This document shows positions 15,722 through 23,517 of a stretch of DNA of 30,604 nucleotides, in pieces. The notes under the pieces were generated by a model. It saw only the letters and a list, made by a program, of their open reading frames with translations. It was not told where the DNA came from and did not search any database. The stretch comes from JAUIAI01 sp049680625. Its GTDB lineage: Bacteria; Pseudomonadota; Gammaproteobacteria; Burkholderiales; Burkholderiaceae_E. The translations under genes were made by a program, and so were the position numbers. The first letter of the stretch is position 1; each line of letters starts with the position of its first letter. The stretch lies in assembly GCA_049680625.1 (NCBI GenBank), contig JBAUID010000034.1, positions 1-30,604 of the forward strand, read 5' to 3'.

Positions 15722-16243
15722 TCACCGCTGACGCGATTCACGACAGGCAATCACCAGTATGGTTAGCAGGACAAGCGGGCCCACGAAGAACCCCATCGCC
15801 ACCGAATATGAGGCGAGTTGATCGTGCTGTACCGTCGCAAGAATAAGATAACCGAGGTAGGCAAGGTAGGCTGCCAGGAACAGCCCGCCCTCCCAGCGTG
15901 CGATTAGGTTGCCCGTGAAAAAGACTGGCATGCAAGCGAACGCAACAACCAACATGAAAGGAAGGTCAAAGTAGAGAATCGCCGGCGCAACAACCAGACC
16001 GTTGGACGCAAACAGCGAAGAGATGCCGAGAACACCAAGAATATTGAAGATGTTGCTACCCACAACATTGCCCACCGCGATATCGCGCTCGCCCCGAATG
16101 GCCGCCATGACAGACGTGGCCACTTCTGGCAGGGAGGTCCCAGCAGCAACGATGGTCAATCCGATAATCGCCTCACTGACGCCGAGCGTCTTTGCTACGG
16201 TAACAGCCGCAGCAACAAGCCAGTTAGAGCCAATTACCAACAA
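15722..16243 (-). CDS. Ca2+/Na+ antiporter, C-terminal half (frameshifted)
   Basis: This frame encodes the second of the two inverted repeats of a CaCA exchanger. The alpha-2 motif is complete: IIGLTIVAAGTSLPEVATSV and GNVVGSNIFNILGVLG, followed by hydrophobic helices. The TTG at 16243 is only the first codon usable as a start. The frame is open upstream to about 16390 and reads VTIWQSRRQRIEPAKSADQ, the hydrophilic loop that normally joins the two halves. It should be joined to 16309-16806, giving about 361 residues, the usual size for YrbG-like antiporters. Inserting one base near 16370-16392 restores the full gene. Confidence 0.8.
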   Translation of the reverse strand: MLVIGSNWLVAAAVTVAKTLGVSEAIIGLTIVAAGTSLPEVATSVMAAIRGERDIAVGNVVGSNIFNILGVLGISSLFASNGLVVAPAILYFDLPFMLVVAFACMPVFFTGNLIARWEGGLFLAAYLAYLGYLILATVQHDQLASYSVAMGFFVGPLVLLTILVIACRESRQR

Positions 16244-16308
16244 CGCCAGACCAAGCCCGATAAATGCCGCCTGAGTGAGCCAATGATTTCTCCACCTCTT
16301 AATGTCTG

Positions 16309-16806
16309 CTACCTCATCCGCTGCCTGATCCGCTGATTTGGCTGGCTCGATTCGCTGACGGCGAGACTGCCAGATCGTGACAACGCGATGTATCCGATCA
16401 ACAGCGCGAACAAGATCAGGCCGTTTACAAAACTGATGTGACCGTCGATTGCCATGAGAGATAACAGGACGGATGCACCAAACATGACGGGCACTTCCTG
16501 GCGAATAAGCTGCCGGTCGACAATCAATGGTGTGATTAACGCTGAAATACCCAGGATGAACAAGACGTTAAAGATATTGCTCCCAACGACGTTGCCCAGC
16601 GCCAGATCGATCTGGTTGTCGAGCACCGAGTTGACGCTCACGGCAAGCTCAGGGGCACTGGTACCGAATGCAACCACGGTCAGGCCGATAACCAGTGGTG
16701 AAATGCCAAAAGTCTGCGCTAGTTTTGAGGCACCACGAACCAGCAGATCACCGCCGGCGACAAGCAGCAGCAAGCCCATAAGAAACATGCCGGCGGTGAC
16801 GATCAT
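16309..16806 (-). CDS. Ca2+/Na+ antiporter, N-terminal half (frameshifted)
   Basis: This is the first inverted repeat of the exchanger. An N-terminal helix (MIVTAGMFLMGLLLLVAGGD) is followed by the alpha-1 motif VIGLTVVAFGTSAPELAVSV and GNVVGSNIFNVLFILG, with the acidic residue that coordinates the cation. It runs normally to LLIGYIAL, then leaves the correct frame and ends in SSQPNQRIRQRMR, which has no family pattern. The natural continuation is in the next frame. The complete protein would move Ca2+ out against Na+ in the inner membrane. Whether the gene is dead or the read has a missing base cannot be decided here. Confidence 0.8.
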   Translation of the reverse strand: MIVTAGMFLMGLLLLVAGGDLLVRGASKLAQTFGISPLVIGLTVVAFGTSAPELAVSVNSVLDNQIDLALGNVVGSNIFNVLFILGISALITPLIVDRQLIRQEVPVMFGASVLLSLMAIDGHISFVNGLILFALLIGYIALSRSGSLAVSESSQPNQRIRQRMR

Positions 16807-16834
16807 ACGAAAACCTTTTTCGACTCGCCGTTAC

Positions 16835-16864
16835 AAAAAGTACCGGACAGTCTTGTATTGTCGG
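16835..16864 (-). terminator. Candidate rho-independent terminator after htpX
   Basis: On the minus strand CCGACA pairs with TGTCCGG (one bulged base) across a 9-base loop, followed after three bases by TTTTT. It lies 58 bases past the htpX stop and before the antiporter start, separating the two units. Confidence 0.45.
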
Positions 16865-16921
16865 GCAACCGACGGGATTTAAAAATCGCACCTGCATTCC
16901 TGTGAGCCATCGACCCACGGC

Positions 16922-17803
16922 TCAAATTGCCGCCCCGGCTTTCAGCGCGTTAATACGCTCGGTTAGTGGCGGATGGGTCATGAACAAGCGCTTAAATCCG
17001 GTCACAGGGCCGCCGGTAACCCCGAAAGCGGCCATCTTGTCTGGCAGCGGCTGCGGATGCAAGGCATTTAGCCGTTCCAGTGCCGCAATCATTGTGCTTC
17101 GACTCGCCAGCTGTGCGCCGCCTGCGTCCGCCCGAAACTCGCGTTGACGCGAGAACCACATCACCACGATAGAGGCGAACACCCCCAGGATCAGCTCCGC
17201 GACAATCATCGTCACCCAAAAGCCTGGCCCGTGACCGTGTTCACTTTTAAACACCACACGGTCGACGGTGTGCCCGATCACGCGCGAAAGGAACATAACA
17301 AAAGTATTAACAACCCCTTGGACCAGCGCCAGGGTGACCATGTCGCCATTGGCAATATGGGCCATTTCGTGGGCCAGGACAGCCTCTGCCTCACTTTTGG
17401 ACATTTGCTCTAGTAAACCGGTCGACACGGCAATCAGTGAGCTGTTCTTCGTCATGCCGGTCGCGAAGGCATTCACATCGGGGGAGTCCCAGATAGCCAC
17501 CTCGGGTGTCTTAATGCCTGATACCTTCGCTTGTGCGGTGACGGTCTTTACCAACCACTGTTCCATTGGTGTCCGTGGTGTGGTGATCACTTCAGCACCG
17601 ACGGCCCGCTTAGCACTCCACTTGGATATCGCTAACGAGATAAAAGCACCGCCAAACCCGAATACAGCCGCAAATACCAGCAATGAGTTCAGATTCAAAC
17701 CCTGATTGTTCAAATAGGGCTCAACGCCCAAAAGCCGCATTGTGATCGACAGCATAAAAACGACTGCCAGGTTGGTCGCGACAAATAGCCCAATACGTTT
17801 CAT
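16922..17803 (-). CDS. htpX: Membrane zinc metalloprotease HtpX
   Basis: This 293-residue protein has the same length as E. coli HtpX. Two membrane segments come first (residues 4-24 and 40-60). The zinc site HEMAH is at 145-149 (His145, Glu146, His149), after the conserved WDSPDVNAFATG. Two further hydrophobic segments are followed by REFRADAGGAQLAS, which supplies the third zinc ligand Glu, and the C-terminal THPPLTERINAL. HtpX degrades damaged membrane proteins together with FtsH. The start at 17803 gives the normal MKRIGLF beginning; the longer frame to 17857 lacks family sequence. A TTGACA at 17877-17882 (minus strand) and an imperfect CCCGCG at 17857-17862 could form a heat-shock-like promoter, but the match is weak. 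Confidence 0.96.
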   Translation of the reverse strand: MKRIGLFVATNLAVVFMLSITMRLLGVEPYLNNQGLNLNSLLVFAAVFGFGGAFISLAISKWSAKRAVGAEVITTPRTPMEQWLVKTVTAQAKVSGIKTPEVAIWDSPDVNAFATGMTKNSSLIAVSTGLLEQMSKSEAEAVLAHEMAHIANGDMVTLALVQGVVNTFVMFLSRVIGHTVDRVVFKSEHGHGPGFWVTMIVAELILGVFASIVVMWFSRQREFRADAGGAQLASRSTMIAALERLNALHPQPLPDKMAAFGVTGGPVTGFKRLFMTHPPLTERINALKAGAAI

Positions 17804-17830
17804 AGGTTCGATCTCAATAGTTGATTGTGA

Positions 17831-17847
17831 TTCACGCAAACCGTGAA
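17831..17847 (-). promoter_or_regulatory. Inverted repeat in the htpX leader
   Basis: TTCACG (17831-17836) and CGTGAA (17842-17847) form a perfect 6-bp inverted repeat with a 5-base spacer, 28 bases before the htpX start. It could be an operator or a leader hairpin. Confidence 0.35.
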
Positions 17848-18007
17848 CCGCTTCCACGCGGGCTATTGATATCTATTGTCAATCTGTTCTTTAAATCAAC
17901 GTCCGCGGAATATCCATCCTACGCGGGTATCTTGAACAGAATAAGTCGAAGAATGTTGGGGTATAGATCGAATAAAATGAGGGTGCTGCTAAGTGTGATT
18001 GAACCCC

Positions 18008-19789
18008 TCAGGAAGGCGCTCGTACCCAACGACCCGGCCGCGCATCGGTGATCTCGCCGTTGGCACATACCACCTGACCCGCCACCATCGTGGCCAGCAT
18101 GCCTTGGGCATGCTGCACCATACGGCGCCCGCCGGCAGGGAGATCACGCACAATAGTTGGTCGGAGCGGCGCAATTGTTGCAGCATCAAATACGTTAATG
18201 TCTGCCCGCATACCAACCGCTAAGCGGCCGCGGTCAACCAGGCCCAGATGATCGGCGTTTCGGGCCGACATCATTTCAACCGCCTGACTCATCGGTATCT
18301 TATCGCCACGCTGTCGGTCGCGAACCCAGTGCGCGAGCATTGTTGTCTGAAAGCTCGCATCGCAGATTGTGCCAACATGGGCACCGGCATCACCCAATGC
18401 AAACAAGGCCTTGGGATGACTCATCATCCGGTGTAATTCGTTCAGCGAACCGTCCAGGTAATTGAAGATCGGAAAGTAAATCAGGTTCGAGCCGTCACCT
18501 TCGGCGAGGTAGTCGTAAATTTCGGCCAGTGCGCTTGTACCATTTGCTTTGGCGCGGGCCGCGAACGAGGTTGACGGGTCGGGTTCGTAGTCAGGCAGGC
18601 TGTCCGCGCCGCTGGATAACGGAAACATGACCCGGGCTGAATTTTCCAGATCGCGCACGACCAGATCAACCAGGGGCGGAACAGCAGAACCTTCGCGGGC
18701 CAGGGTCAGCGGCGTTTCGCTGAGGATACGGGCCCTCATTTCCGGGTCTTTGATGGCGGCAATCCGCTCGGCAACTGGCAGGCGGGCAATATTGCGGTAA
18801 CTTGGAAACGACTTCAGGACGTTAAAGCTCGTATCCAGCCCGTTCAGAATTCCAACCGGGCGGCAGGCGGTTTGCAGGCGGATATCAAGGCCGTCTTTGC
18901 CCGCAGCTTCGACCCGTTCGGCCAGCCACCGGTGCTGCTGCGGGGCATTGATGCGCTCAAGCCAGGTTAAGGCCAATGGTCTGTTCGCGGTTCGGGCCAA
19001 CAGCTCAAGCATGTTGTACTCGCGGTCAAAGCGCGCGCGCTCATCACCATCATCGGTGCGGATACAGTGATAGTCGCTAACCGCATGGAGCACACGGTAA
19101 GGCAGACCCTCAAATGCGCTGGCCAGGGCCGTCAGCTCACGGACATCCGCCTCACTGGCCGGGGTTTCTTCACCGCGGGCCGTACGGTGGTTATCAGAAC
19201 GCCCGGTAGAAAACCCAATCGCACCGTTTTTCAGGGCTGATGCGAGCAAACTCTTCATCTGCGCGCAGTCTGCCGCAGTGGCGATCTCGCGCTGGGCCGC
19301 CCGCTCGCCCATGACAAAAAGCCGCAGGCTGTCGTGTGGCACCAGGGTTAAGAAGTCCAGGGTATGCGGTATCGCGTCAAGTGCCTGGGTGTATTGCTCA
19401 AAAGAATTCCACGACCAGTTAATGCCTTCAGCCAATGCGGTACCGGGTATTTCTTCTACCCCTTGCATTAACTCGATCAGACGGTCGTGATCACCATCGC
19501 GAACCGGCGCAAAACCCACGCCGCAGTTTCCCATGACAACCGTCGTCACCCCGTGAAAAATGCTCGGAGAAAAGCTCTCATCCCAACTGGCCTGGCCGTC
19601 GTAATGGGTATGAATATCGATGAACCCCGGGGTTACGGTTGCGCCATCAGCATCAATTGTCTGACGGGCCTGGCTTTGGCCGTGACCAATGTGAGTGATG
19701 ATGCCGTCACGGATGCCGACATCAGCAAGCACCGGTTCTGTGCCATTGCCGTCAACTACCGTGCCACCTTTTATGAGGGTATCGAACAT
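18008..19789 (-). CDS. N-acyl-D-amino-acid deacylase (amidohydrolase family 3)
   Basis: This 593-residue metal-dependent amidohydrolase begins with the beta-sandwich DTLIKGGTVVDGNGTEP and the site TPGFIDIHTHYDG, with His60 and His62 binding metal. Cys89 in GNCGVGFAP is the bridging ligand typical of D-aminoacylases in place of a carboxylated Lys. The block EEIPGTALAEGINWSW is characteristic, and GDAGAHVG near residue 466 supplies the catalytic Asp467. The family hydrolyses N-acyl-D-amino acids to free D-amino acids, and some members act on other amides. AGGAG is 7-8 bases before the ATG. Length is slightly above the roughly 480-550 usual for the Alcaligenes-type enzyme, matching the longer group. 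It lies 204 bases before htpX on the same strand with no clear link. Confidence 0.88.
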   Translation of the reverse strand: MFDTLIKGGTVVDGNGTEPVLADVGIRDGIITHIGHGQSQARQTIDADGATVTPGFIDIHTHYDGQASWDESFSPSIFHGVTTVVMGNCGVGFAPVRDGDHDRLIELMQGVEEIPGTALAEGINWSWNSFEQYTQALDAIPHTLDFLTLVPHDSLRLFVMGERAAQREIATAADCAQMKSLLASALKNGAIGFSTGRSDNHRTARGEETPASEADVRELTALASAFEGLPYRVLHAVSDYHCIRTDDGDERARFDREYNMLELLARTANRPLALTWLERINAPQQHRWLAERVEAAGKDGLDIRLQTACRPVGILNGLDTSFNVLKSFPSYRNIARLPVAERIAAIKDPEMRARILSETPLTLAREGSAVPPLVDLVVRDLENSARVMFPLSSGADSLPDYEPDPSTSFAARAKANGTSALAEIYDYLAEGDGSNLIYFPIFNYLDGSLNELHRMMSHPKALFALGDAGAHVGTICDASFQTTMLAHWVRDRQRGDKIPMSQAVEMMSARNADHLGLVDRGRLAVGMRADINVFDAATIAPLRPTIVRDLPAGGRRMVQHAQGMLATMVAGQVVCANGEITDARPGRWVRAPS

Positions 19790-19911
19790 TGTTTGTCTCC
19801 TGTCGCGAGAGGGCAGAACCCGTTGCCGGCCCAATTAAAACAATGATCGCACAGTTCAAGTTCAATATGCCGGGCCCTGGTCCGACCCGTCACTGCGACT
19901 GAAACGCAGCC

Positions 19912-19937
19912 AAAAAAAGGGCCCGATATCAGGGCCC
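19912..19937 (-). terminator. Rho-independent terminator after the small membrane protein gene
   Basis: On the minus strand GGGCCC, a 7-base loop (TGATATC) and GGGCCC form a 6-bp GC stem followed at once by seven T (19912-19918). It is about 95 bases past the stop of the 94-residue membrane protein gene and isolates it from the deacylase. Confidence 0.8.
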
Positions 19938-20031
19938 CATGGTGGCGGTATCGTCTTTCTGTCTGCTATCCCGCCGATTTGCTGCGGAAAACGCCCGCCC
20001 TAACTGGCGCCAGGCGCAGCGACCACAGAGT

Positions 20032-20316
20032 CTATGCCGCCGATGCGCCCCGTTTCAGACCAACAATTAAATACCCTATCGCAACCAGAATCAGTCCACC
20101 AAGTACCCATGCGGTGAATTTCGGATTTCCATAGAAGCTTTCGACAAGCTGCTCACCCGCAACCGCAAATAAAACCGTCACTGCCGGAGCAATAAGAAAG
20201 AAGCAAAGGTTATCTGAAACCCAGAATGGTGGCTGTGGCTGGGTTGCCTTTCTGGCGACAAAGCGAACGACAATTAAACCCAGAACTAAAACAACAATGG
20301 CAATAAACAATGACAT
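20032..20316 (-). CDS. Small three-helix membrane protein of unknown function
   Basis: This 94-residue protein is almost wholly hydrophobic. Membrane segments lie at about residues 2-19 (SLFIAIVVLVLGLIVVRF), 36-52 (CFFLIAPAVTVLFAVAG) and 67-86 (TAWVLGGLILVAIGYLIVG), with a basic loop after the first and a KRGASAA tail. I do not recognise a family. The start at 20316 is secure: AGGAGGT lies 6 bases upstream, the strongest ribosome-binding site in this part of the window. The longer frame to 20367 adds unrelated residues. A good terminator follows, so it is a single-gene unit. Confidence 0.7.
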   Translation of the reverse strand: MSLFIAIVVLVLGLIVVRFVARKATQPQPPFWVSDNLCFFLIAPAVTVLFAVAGEQLVESFYGNPKFTAWVLGGLILVAIGYLIVGLKRGASAA

Positions 20317-20710
20317 GATGGACCTCCTGGCCCGGCTTCTGTATGCCACACATGTTCCCAGTCGCATCCAGAGCCCGGAGGTCGCCCAAGCCGGGGCGCT
20401 ATCGGGTCGCCGCCGGTGAGGCGGCTCACAAATCAGCCGCTCTGAAAGCCAGCCAAATAGTACAGAGGTTGAGGACGCACTCTTGTTTCGACGGTGGCGG
20501 GAAAGGTGGCGCTATTCCGAGCCGGTACTGCATGCGTCCAAGCCGATACGCTAGCACAACGGCATGGCCAGTCAAGAGAAATTCTTAGCGTCGTAGTGCG
20601 CATTCAGGGCAACGACAACCGCCTTTGTTCCAACCCTCGACGCCAGTCCGATAACAACAAACTTGTGAACCGCCGAGGCACAAAAATGCCCGGCTGATAA
20701 TTGAGGAAAC
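20317..20710. other. Gene-free region of about 390 bases
   Basis: The region lies between the membrane protein start and the MocR stop. Open frames on the plus strand (20343-20588, 20494-20697) have no ribosome-binding site or family pattern. One hairpin is visible, GCGGCT pairing with AGCCGC around 20421-20440, without a T run. It must contain the promoter of the membrane protein; no convincing -35/-10 pair or RNA gene was found. Confidence 0.45.
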
Positions 20711-22165
20711 TTAGTCTGACGACTCGATCTGAAGCGTTGCCAGTTCGCCCAGTTTCCACACCGCGCGTTCTATGCGCGTATCCCACAAGTGGCCACAACT
20801 GAGGCGCAGGCAATTGCCGTAACGTTTGCTTGCCGTGAAAATGTCGCCCGGGGCGAAACAAATCCCCGCGTCAATAGCGGCGTCGAACAACCCCAGGCTG
20901 TTACCCCTGGTCGGCAACTCCAGCCACAACACAAAACCGCCAGCCGGGCGGCTAACCCGTGTACCGACCGGAAAGGCTTGAGCAACTGCCAGGCGCATCT
21001 GGTCAATGGCGTTGGCATACTGACGACGTATACGCCTGAGATGGTTATCGTAAGCGCCACTGGTCAGGTAATCAGCCATGGCCACCTGGGTTAAAACCGG
21101 GTTGGCCAGAGTGAGGGCAAATTTGTGCTCAACAATGTCACTGATGTGTGCTTTGCAGCTTACCCAGCCGATCCGATAACCCGGCGCCAGTGTTTTGGAG
21201 AATGAGCTGCAGTAAATGATGTCTGCGGTTGCGTCCAGGGCGCTGTAGGGAAGCGGCCTGTCACTGCCAAAATAGATGTCGCTGTACACATCGTCTTCGA
21301 TCAGGGTTGCGCGGTGCTTTTTTAGTAGCTTGATAATTGCGCGTTTGTTTCGTTCCGGCGTGAGATTACCCAGCGGGTTGCCAAAGCTCGAAGCAAAAAG
21401 ACAAGTACTGATAGTGCCCGCCTCCAAGGCTTCTTTAAGCGCGGCCACACTGACCCCACTTAGAGGGTCAGTAGGCAGTTCTAGCACTCTGAGGCCCAGT
21501 GATTGCAGAATTTGCAGCAAACTAAAGTAGGTGGGTGATTCGATGGCGACTGTATCGCCCGGTTTGGTTGCCACCTTCAGCGCCAGATGCAAGGCTTCGG
21601 TGCAACCACTGGTAATGACAATATTTTCAGCATCAATTTCCTGGCCACAACGCAAACTGCGATGGGCAATGGCCTGGCGCAAGCGAGGCTCACCACGCGG
21701 CGGGGAGTAGGTATTGCAAACCTCACCCTGATTGCGTGCGGCGCGGGCAAGAAAACGATCAAGTTTGCTGCTGGCGAGTAACTTCGGGCTTGGAACGGCG
21801 CATCCAAGCGGCACCAGGTTTGGGTCTGCCCCCAGCTCAGCCATATGGGCAATTCGGCTGGCTGCGGTAACCGGTTGCACGCGACGCGGCGGCTTTGACA
21901 CGGCCAAAGCTGGCAAATCATGGGCCGCGGCACTGCGCACATAAAAGCCAGACCGTGGCAGCGCTTCCAGAATGCCACGGCTTTCAAGCAGGCGGTAAGC
22001 CTGTAAAGCGGTGGTGACTGACACCCCCTGGGTTCGACTGATTTGTCGAAGAGACGGTGCTTTTGTACCGGGCTCAAGAGTACCGGCGTCAATCAGGCGG
22101 GTAAGCAGCTGCGCCAGCGATTCATAGCGGAAGGTCTCAGCAGCGAGCGCGTCTGCTGGCTTCAT
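20711..22165 (-). CDS. MocR-type PLP-dependent GntR-family transcriptional regulator
   Basis: This 484-residue protein joins a GntR winged helix to an aminotransferase-like domain. The DNA-binding part is at about residues 12-78 (YESLAQLLTRLIDAG, APSLRQISRTQGVSVTTALQAYRLLESRG). The fold-type-I domain runs from about 110 to the end, with the PLP Lys324 in SSFSKTLAPGYRIGW, an Asp-rich EDDVYSD loop at 290-296 and SGCTEALHLAL at 186-195. Such regulators bind an amine- or amino-acid-derived effector through PLP. An in-frame TAA 19-21 bases ahead of the ATG at 22165 excludes a longer N-terminus. The start has no strong ribosome-binding site, but a well-primed short frame (22162-22221) ends on it as ATGA. 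The divergent PhzF gene and the four boxes between them are its likely target. Confidence 0.92.
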   Translation of the reverse strand: MKPADALAAETFRYESLAQLLTRLIDAGTLEPGTKAPSLRQISRTQGVSVTTALQAYRLLESRGILEALPRSGFYVRSAAAHDLPALAVSKPPRRVQPVTAASRIAHMAELGADPNLVPLGCAVPSPKLLASSKLDRFLARAARNQGEVCNTYSPPRGEPRLRQAIAHRSLRCGQEIDAENIVITSGCTEALHLALKVATKPGDTVAIESPTYFSLLQILQSLGLRVLELPTDPLSGVSVAALKEALEAGTISTCLFASSFGNPLGNLTPERNKRAIIKLLKKHRATLIEDDVYSDIYFGSDRPLPYSALDATADIIYCSSFSKTLAPGYRIGWVSCKAHISDIVEHKFALTLANPVLTQVAMADYLTSGAYDNHLRRIRRQYANAIDQMRLAVAQAFPVGTRVSRPAGGFVLWLELPTRGNSLGLFDAAIDAGICFAPGDIFTASKRYGNCLRLSCGHLWDTRIERAVWKLGELATLQIESSD

Positions 22166-22221
22166 TGGGAATAATCCATGGTTTTAACTGGCGTCGTTTT
22201 AACTGGCCGTTTTTTACTCAC
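22162..22221 (-). CDS. 19-residue leader reading frame overlapping the MocR start
   Basis: A GTG at 22221 has GGAG six bases upstream (plus-strand CTCC at 22228-22231) and opens a frame reading MSKKRPVKTTPVKTMDYSQ. Its TGA overlaps the MocR ATG as ATGA. The coding part contains a 12-bp direct repeat, GTTTTAACTGGC on the plus strand at 22181-22192 and 22196-22207. The 15-bp period gives the repeated P-V-K-T. This is a plausible translated leader that couples to MocR. No family is recognised, and coding status rests on the start signal and overlap only. Confidence 0.45.
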   Translation of the reverse strand: MSKKRPVKTTPVKTMDYSQ

Positions 22222-22243
22222 AGGGGTCTCCTTCAGGGGTTCC

Positions 22244-22325
22244 ATCTGTAATTGTTGATCGGCCATAACAGATTCGCTACATACCATCTGTTATCAACAC
22301 AAAATTAGAAATCTGCATCTGTTAT
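22244..22325. promoter_or_regulatory. Four ATCTGTTAT boxes between the MocR and PhzF genes
   Basis: The 9-bp box occurs as ATCTGTAAT (22244-22252, one mismatch), inverted as ATAACAGAT (22265-22273), and as exact ATCTGTTAT at 22286-22294 and 22317-22325. Centres are 21, 21 and 31 bases apart, close to two, two and three helical turns. MocR regulators are known to bind repeated half-sites in the promoter they share with a divergent target, which fits this layout. Confidence 0.75.
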
Positions 22326-22420
22326 TAATGATGTCAGATCGGTACAGTTGGGTCAATACAGGCCGGATCGGCCATTATTCGCTGGCTTTTGCTAACCGCT
22401 ACCCATTGAACAGGTGCCTG

Positions 22421-23278
22421 ATGACCACGTTAAAACTCTACCAAGTCGACGCATTTACTTCGACGGTTTTTGGCGGCAACCCCGCCGCAGTTGTTGTCCT
22501 GGATAGCTGGCTGACGGACGACTTGATGCAAAAAATTGCCAATGAAAACAATCTGGCCGAAACCGCATTTGTTGTACCGCAGGCGGACGAATGGGGATTG
22601 CGCTGGTTTACGCCAACAACCGAAGTGCCATTGTGCGGTCATGCCACGCTGGCCGCCGCCCATGTTCTAGTGACCCACTTGAACTGCCAGAATTCAGTGA
22701 TTAAATTCAATACGCGGGAGTCGGGCCAACTGAAAGTCAGCCGTACTGATGACGGACAACTGATGATGGATTTCCCCAGGATTGAGCTGCATGACGTCGG
22801 GCATGAACCAGGACATAAAAGCGGCGCCGAGCATTGGAACCAAATCAGCAGCGCCCTGGGTGCAAGCCCGCAAGCCCTTTTAATCGGACACATTACACCG
22901 TCAGCACCCGTGCACTTCGCGCGCTTCGGCGAATTCGCCGATGTTGCCGCCTTGAACCCCGATTTTGCCGCGCTCAAAGCCCTGGATGCCTTTGGATTTA
23001 TTGCGACCGCTCCCGGTCAGGATTGTGATTTTGTTTCACGATTTTTTGCGCCCAGCGCCGGTATTGATGAAGACCCGGTCACCGGCGGCGCCCATTGCCT
23101 GTTGGCACCGTATTGGTCCACTCAACTGGGCAAGCCTCAGTTGCAGGCACGCCAGATTTCAGCACGTGGCGGAAAGCTTCTCTGTGAAGTCACTGCCGAC
23201 CGCGTGATGCTGATCGGACAAGCGGTTGACTATCTGGCCGGCGAGATTCATCTGCCCGCACCAACCCCAAAGCGATAG
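22421..23278 (+). CDS. PhzF-family isomerase
   Basis: This 285-residue protein starts KLYQVDAFTSTVFGGNPAAVV, the PhzF opening. The catalytic Glu is Glu47 in NNLAETAFV. PLCGHATLAAA and, late in the protein, DEDPVTGGAH are the remaining diagnostic motifs of the diaminopimelate-epimerase-like fold. Family members isomerise small unsaturated acids, as in phenazine synthesis, but most have no known substrate. No phenazine genes are present. The start at 22421 matches the family beginning and has AGGTG 5 bases upstream; the longer frame to 22328 runs through the operator. It is divergent from a MocR regulator, which suggests an amine- or amino-acid-linked substrate. A DUF1127 gene follows after 5 bases. 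Confidence 0.92.
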   Translation: MTTLKLYQVDAFTSTVFGGNPAAVVVLDSWLTDDLMQKIANENNLAETAFVVPQADEWGLRWFTPTTEVPLCGHATLAAAHVLVTHLNCQNSVIKFNTRESGQLKVSRTDDGQLMMDFPRIELHDVGHEPGHKSGAEHWNQISSALGASPQALLIGHITPSAPVHFARFGEFADVAALNPDFAALKALDAFGFIATAPGQDCDFVSRFFAPSAGIDEDPVTGGAHCLLAPYWSTQLGKPQLQARQISARGGKLLCEVTADRVMLIGQAVDYLAGEIHLPAPTPKR

Positions 23279-23283
23279 CCCCT

Positions 23284-23517
23284 ATGAAAACTATTGGCGC
23301 GACCATCTACAGGCGGCTCTATAGGCGTATTGCGCGCATTGGTCACTTCCTTGCCTGGTCTGAATTAATCTGGTGTATTGCACAGGAACGGCGCACTTTG
23401 CGCAGCTTATCGATTGCACAACTTGCCGACATTGGGGTGAACCCGGTTGATGCGCAGCGCGAGGCAAATCGCAGCCTGTTGAAGATTCCGGATAACCGTT
23501 TGCGAAGAGAGAATTAG
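23284..23517 (+). CDS. DUF1127-type small basic protein
   Basis: This 77-residue protein has a basic N-terminus (YRRLYRRIARI) and a C-terminal half, about residues 35-70, with the DUF1127 pattern: ERRTLRSLSIAQLADIGVNPVDAQREANR. Small DUF1127 proteins are common in proteobacteria; some bind RNA and affect phosphate or polyamine metabolism, but the role of this one is unknown. It begins 5 bases after the PhzF stop and is probably cotranscribed with it. Its TAG (23515-23517) overlaps the convergent TAA of the AcnX small subunit, so there is no space for a terminator between the two units. Confidence 0.75.
   Translation: MKTIGATIYRRLYRRIARIGHFLAWSELIWCIAQERRTLRSLSIAQLADIGVNPVDAQREANRSLLKIPDNRLRREN

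Noticed and set aside
21577..22092. 171-codon minus-strand frame within MocR
   Set aside because: It is a shadow frame of MocR; the MocR frame carries the PLP lysine and winged helix.
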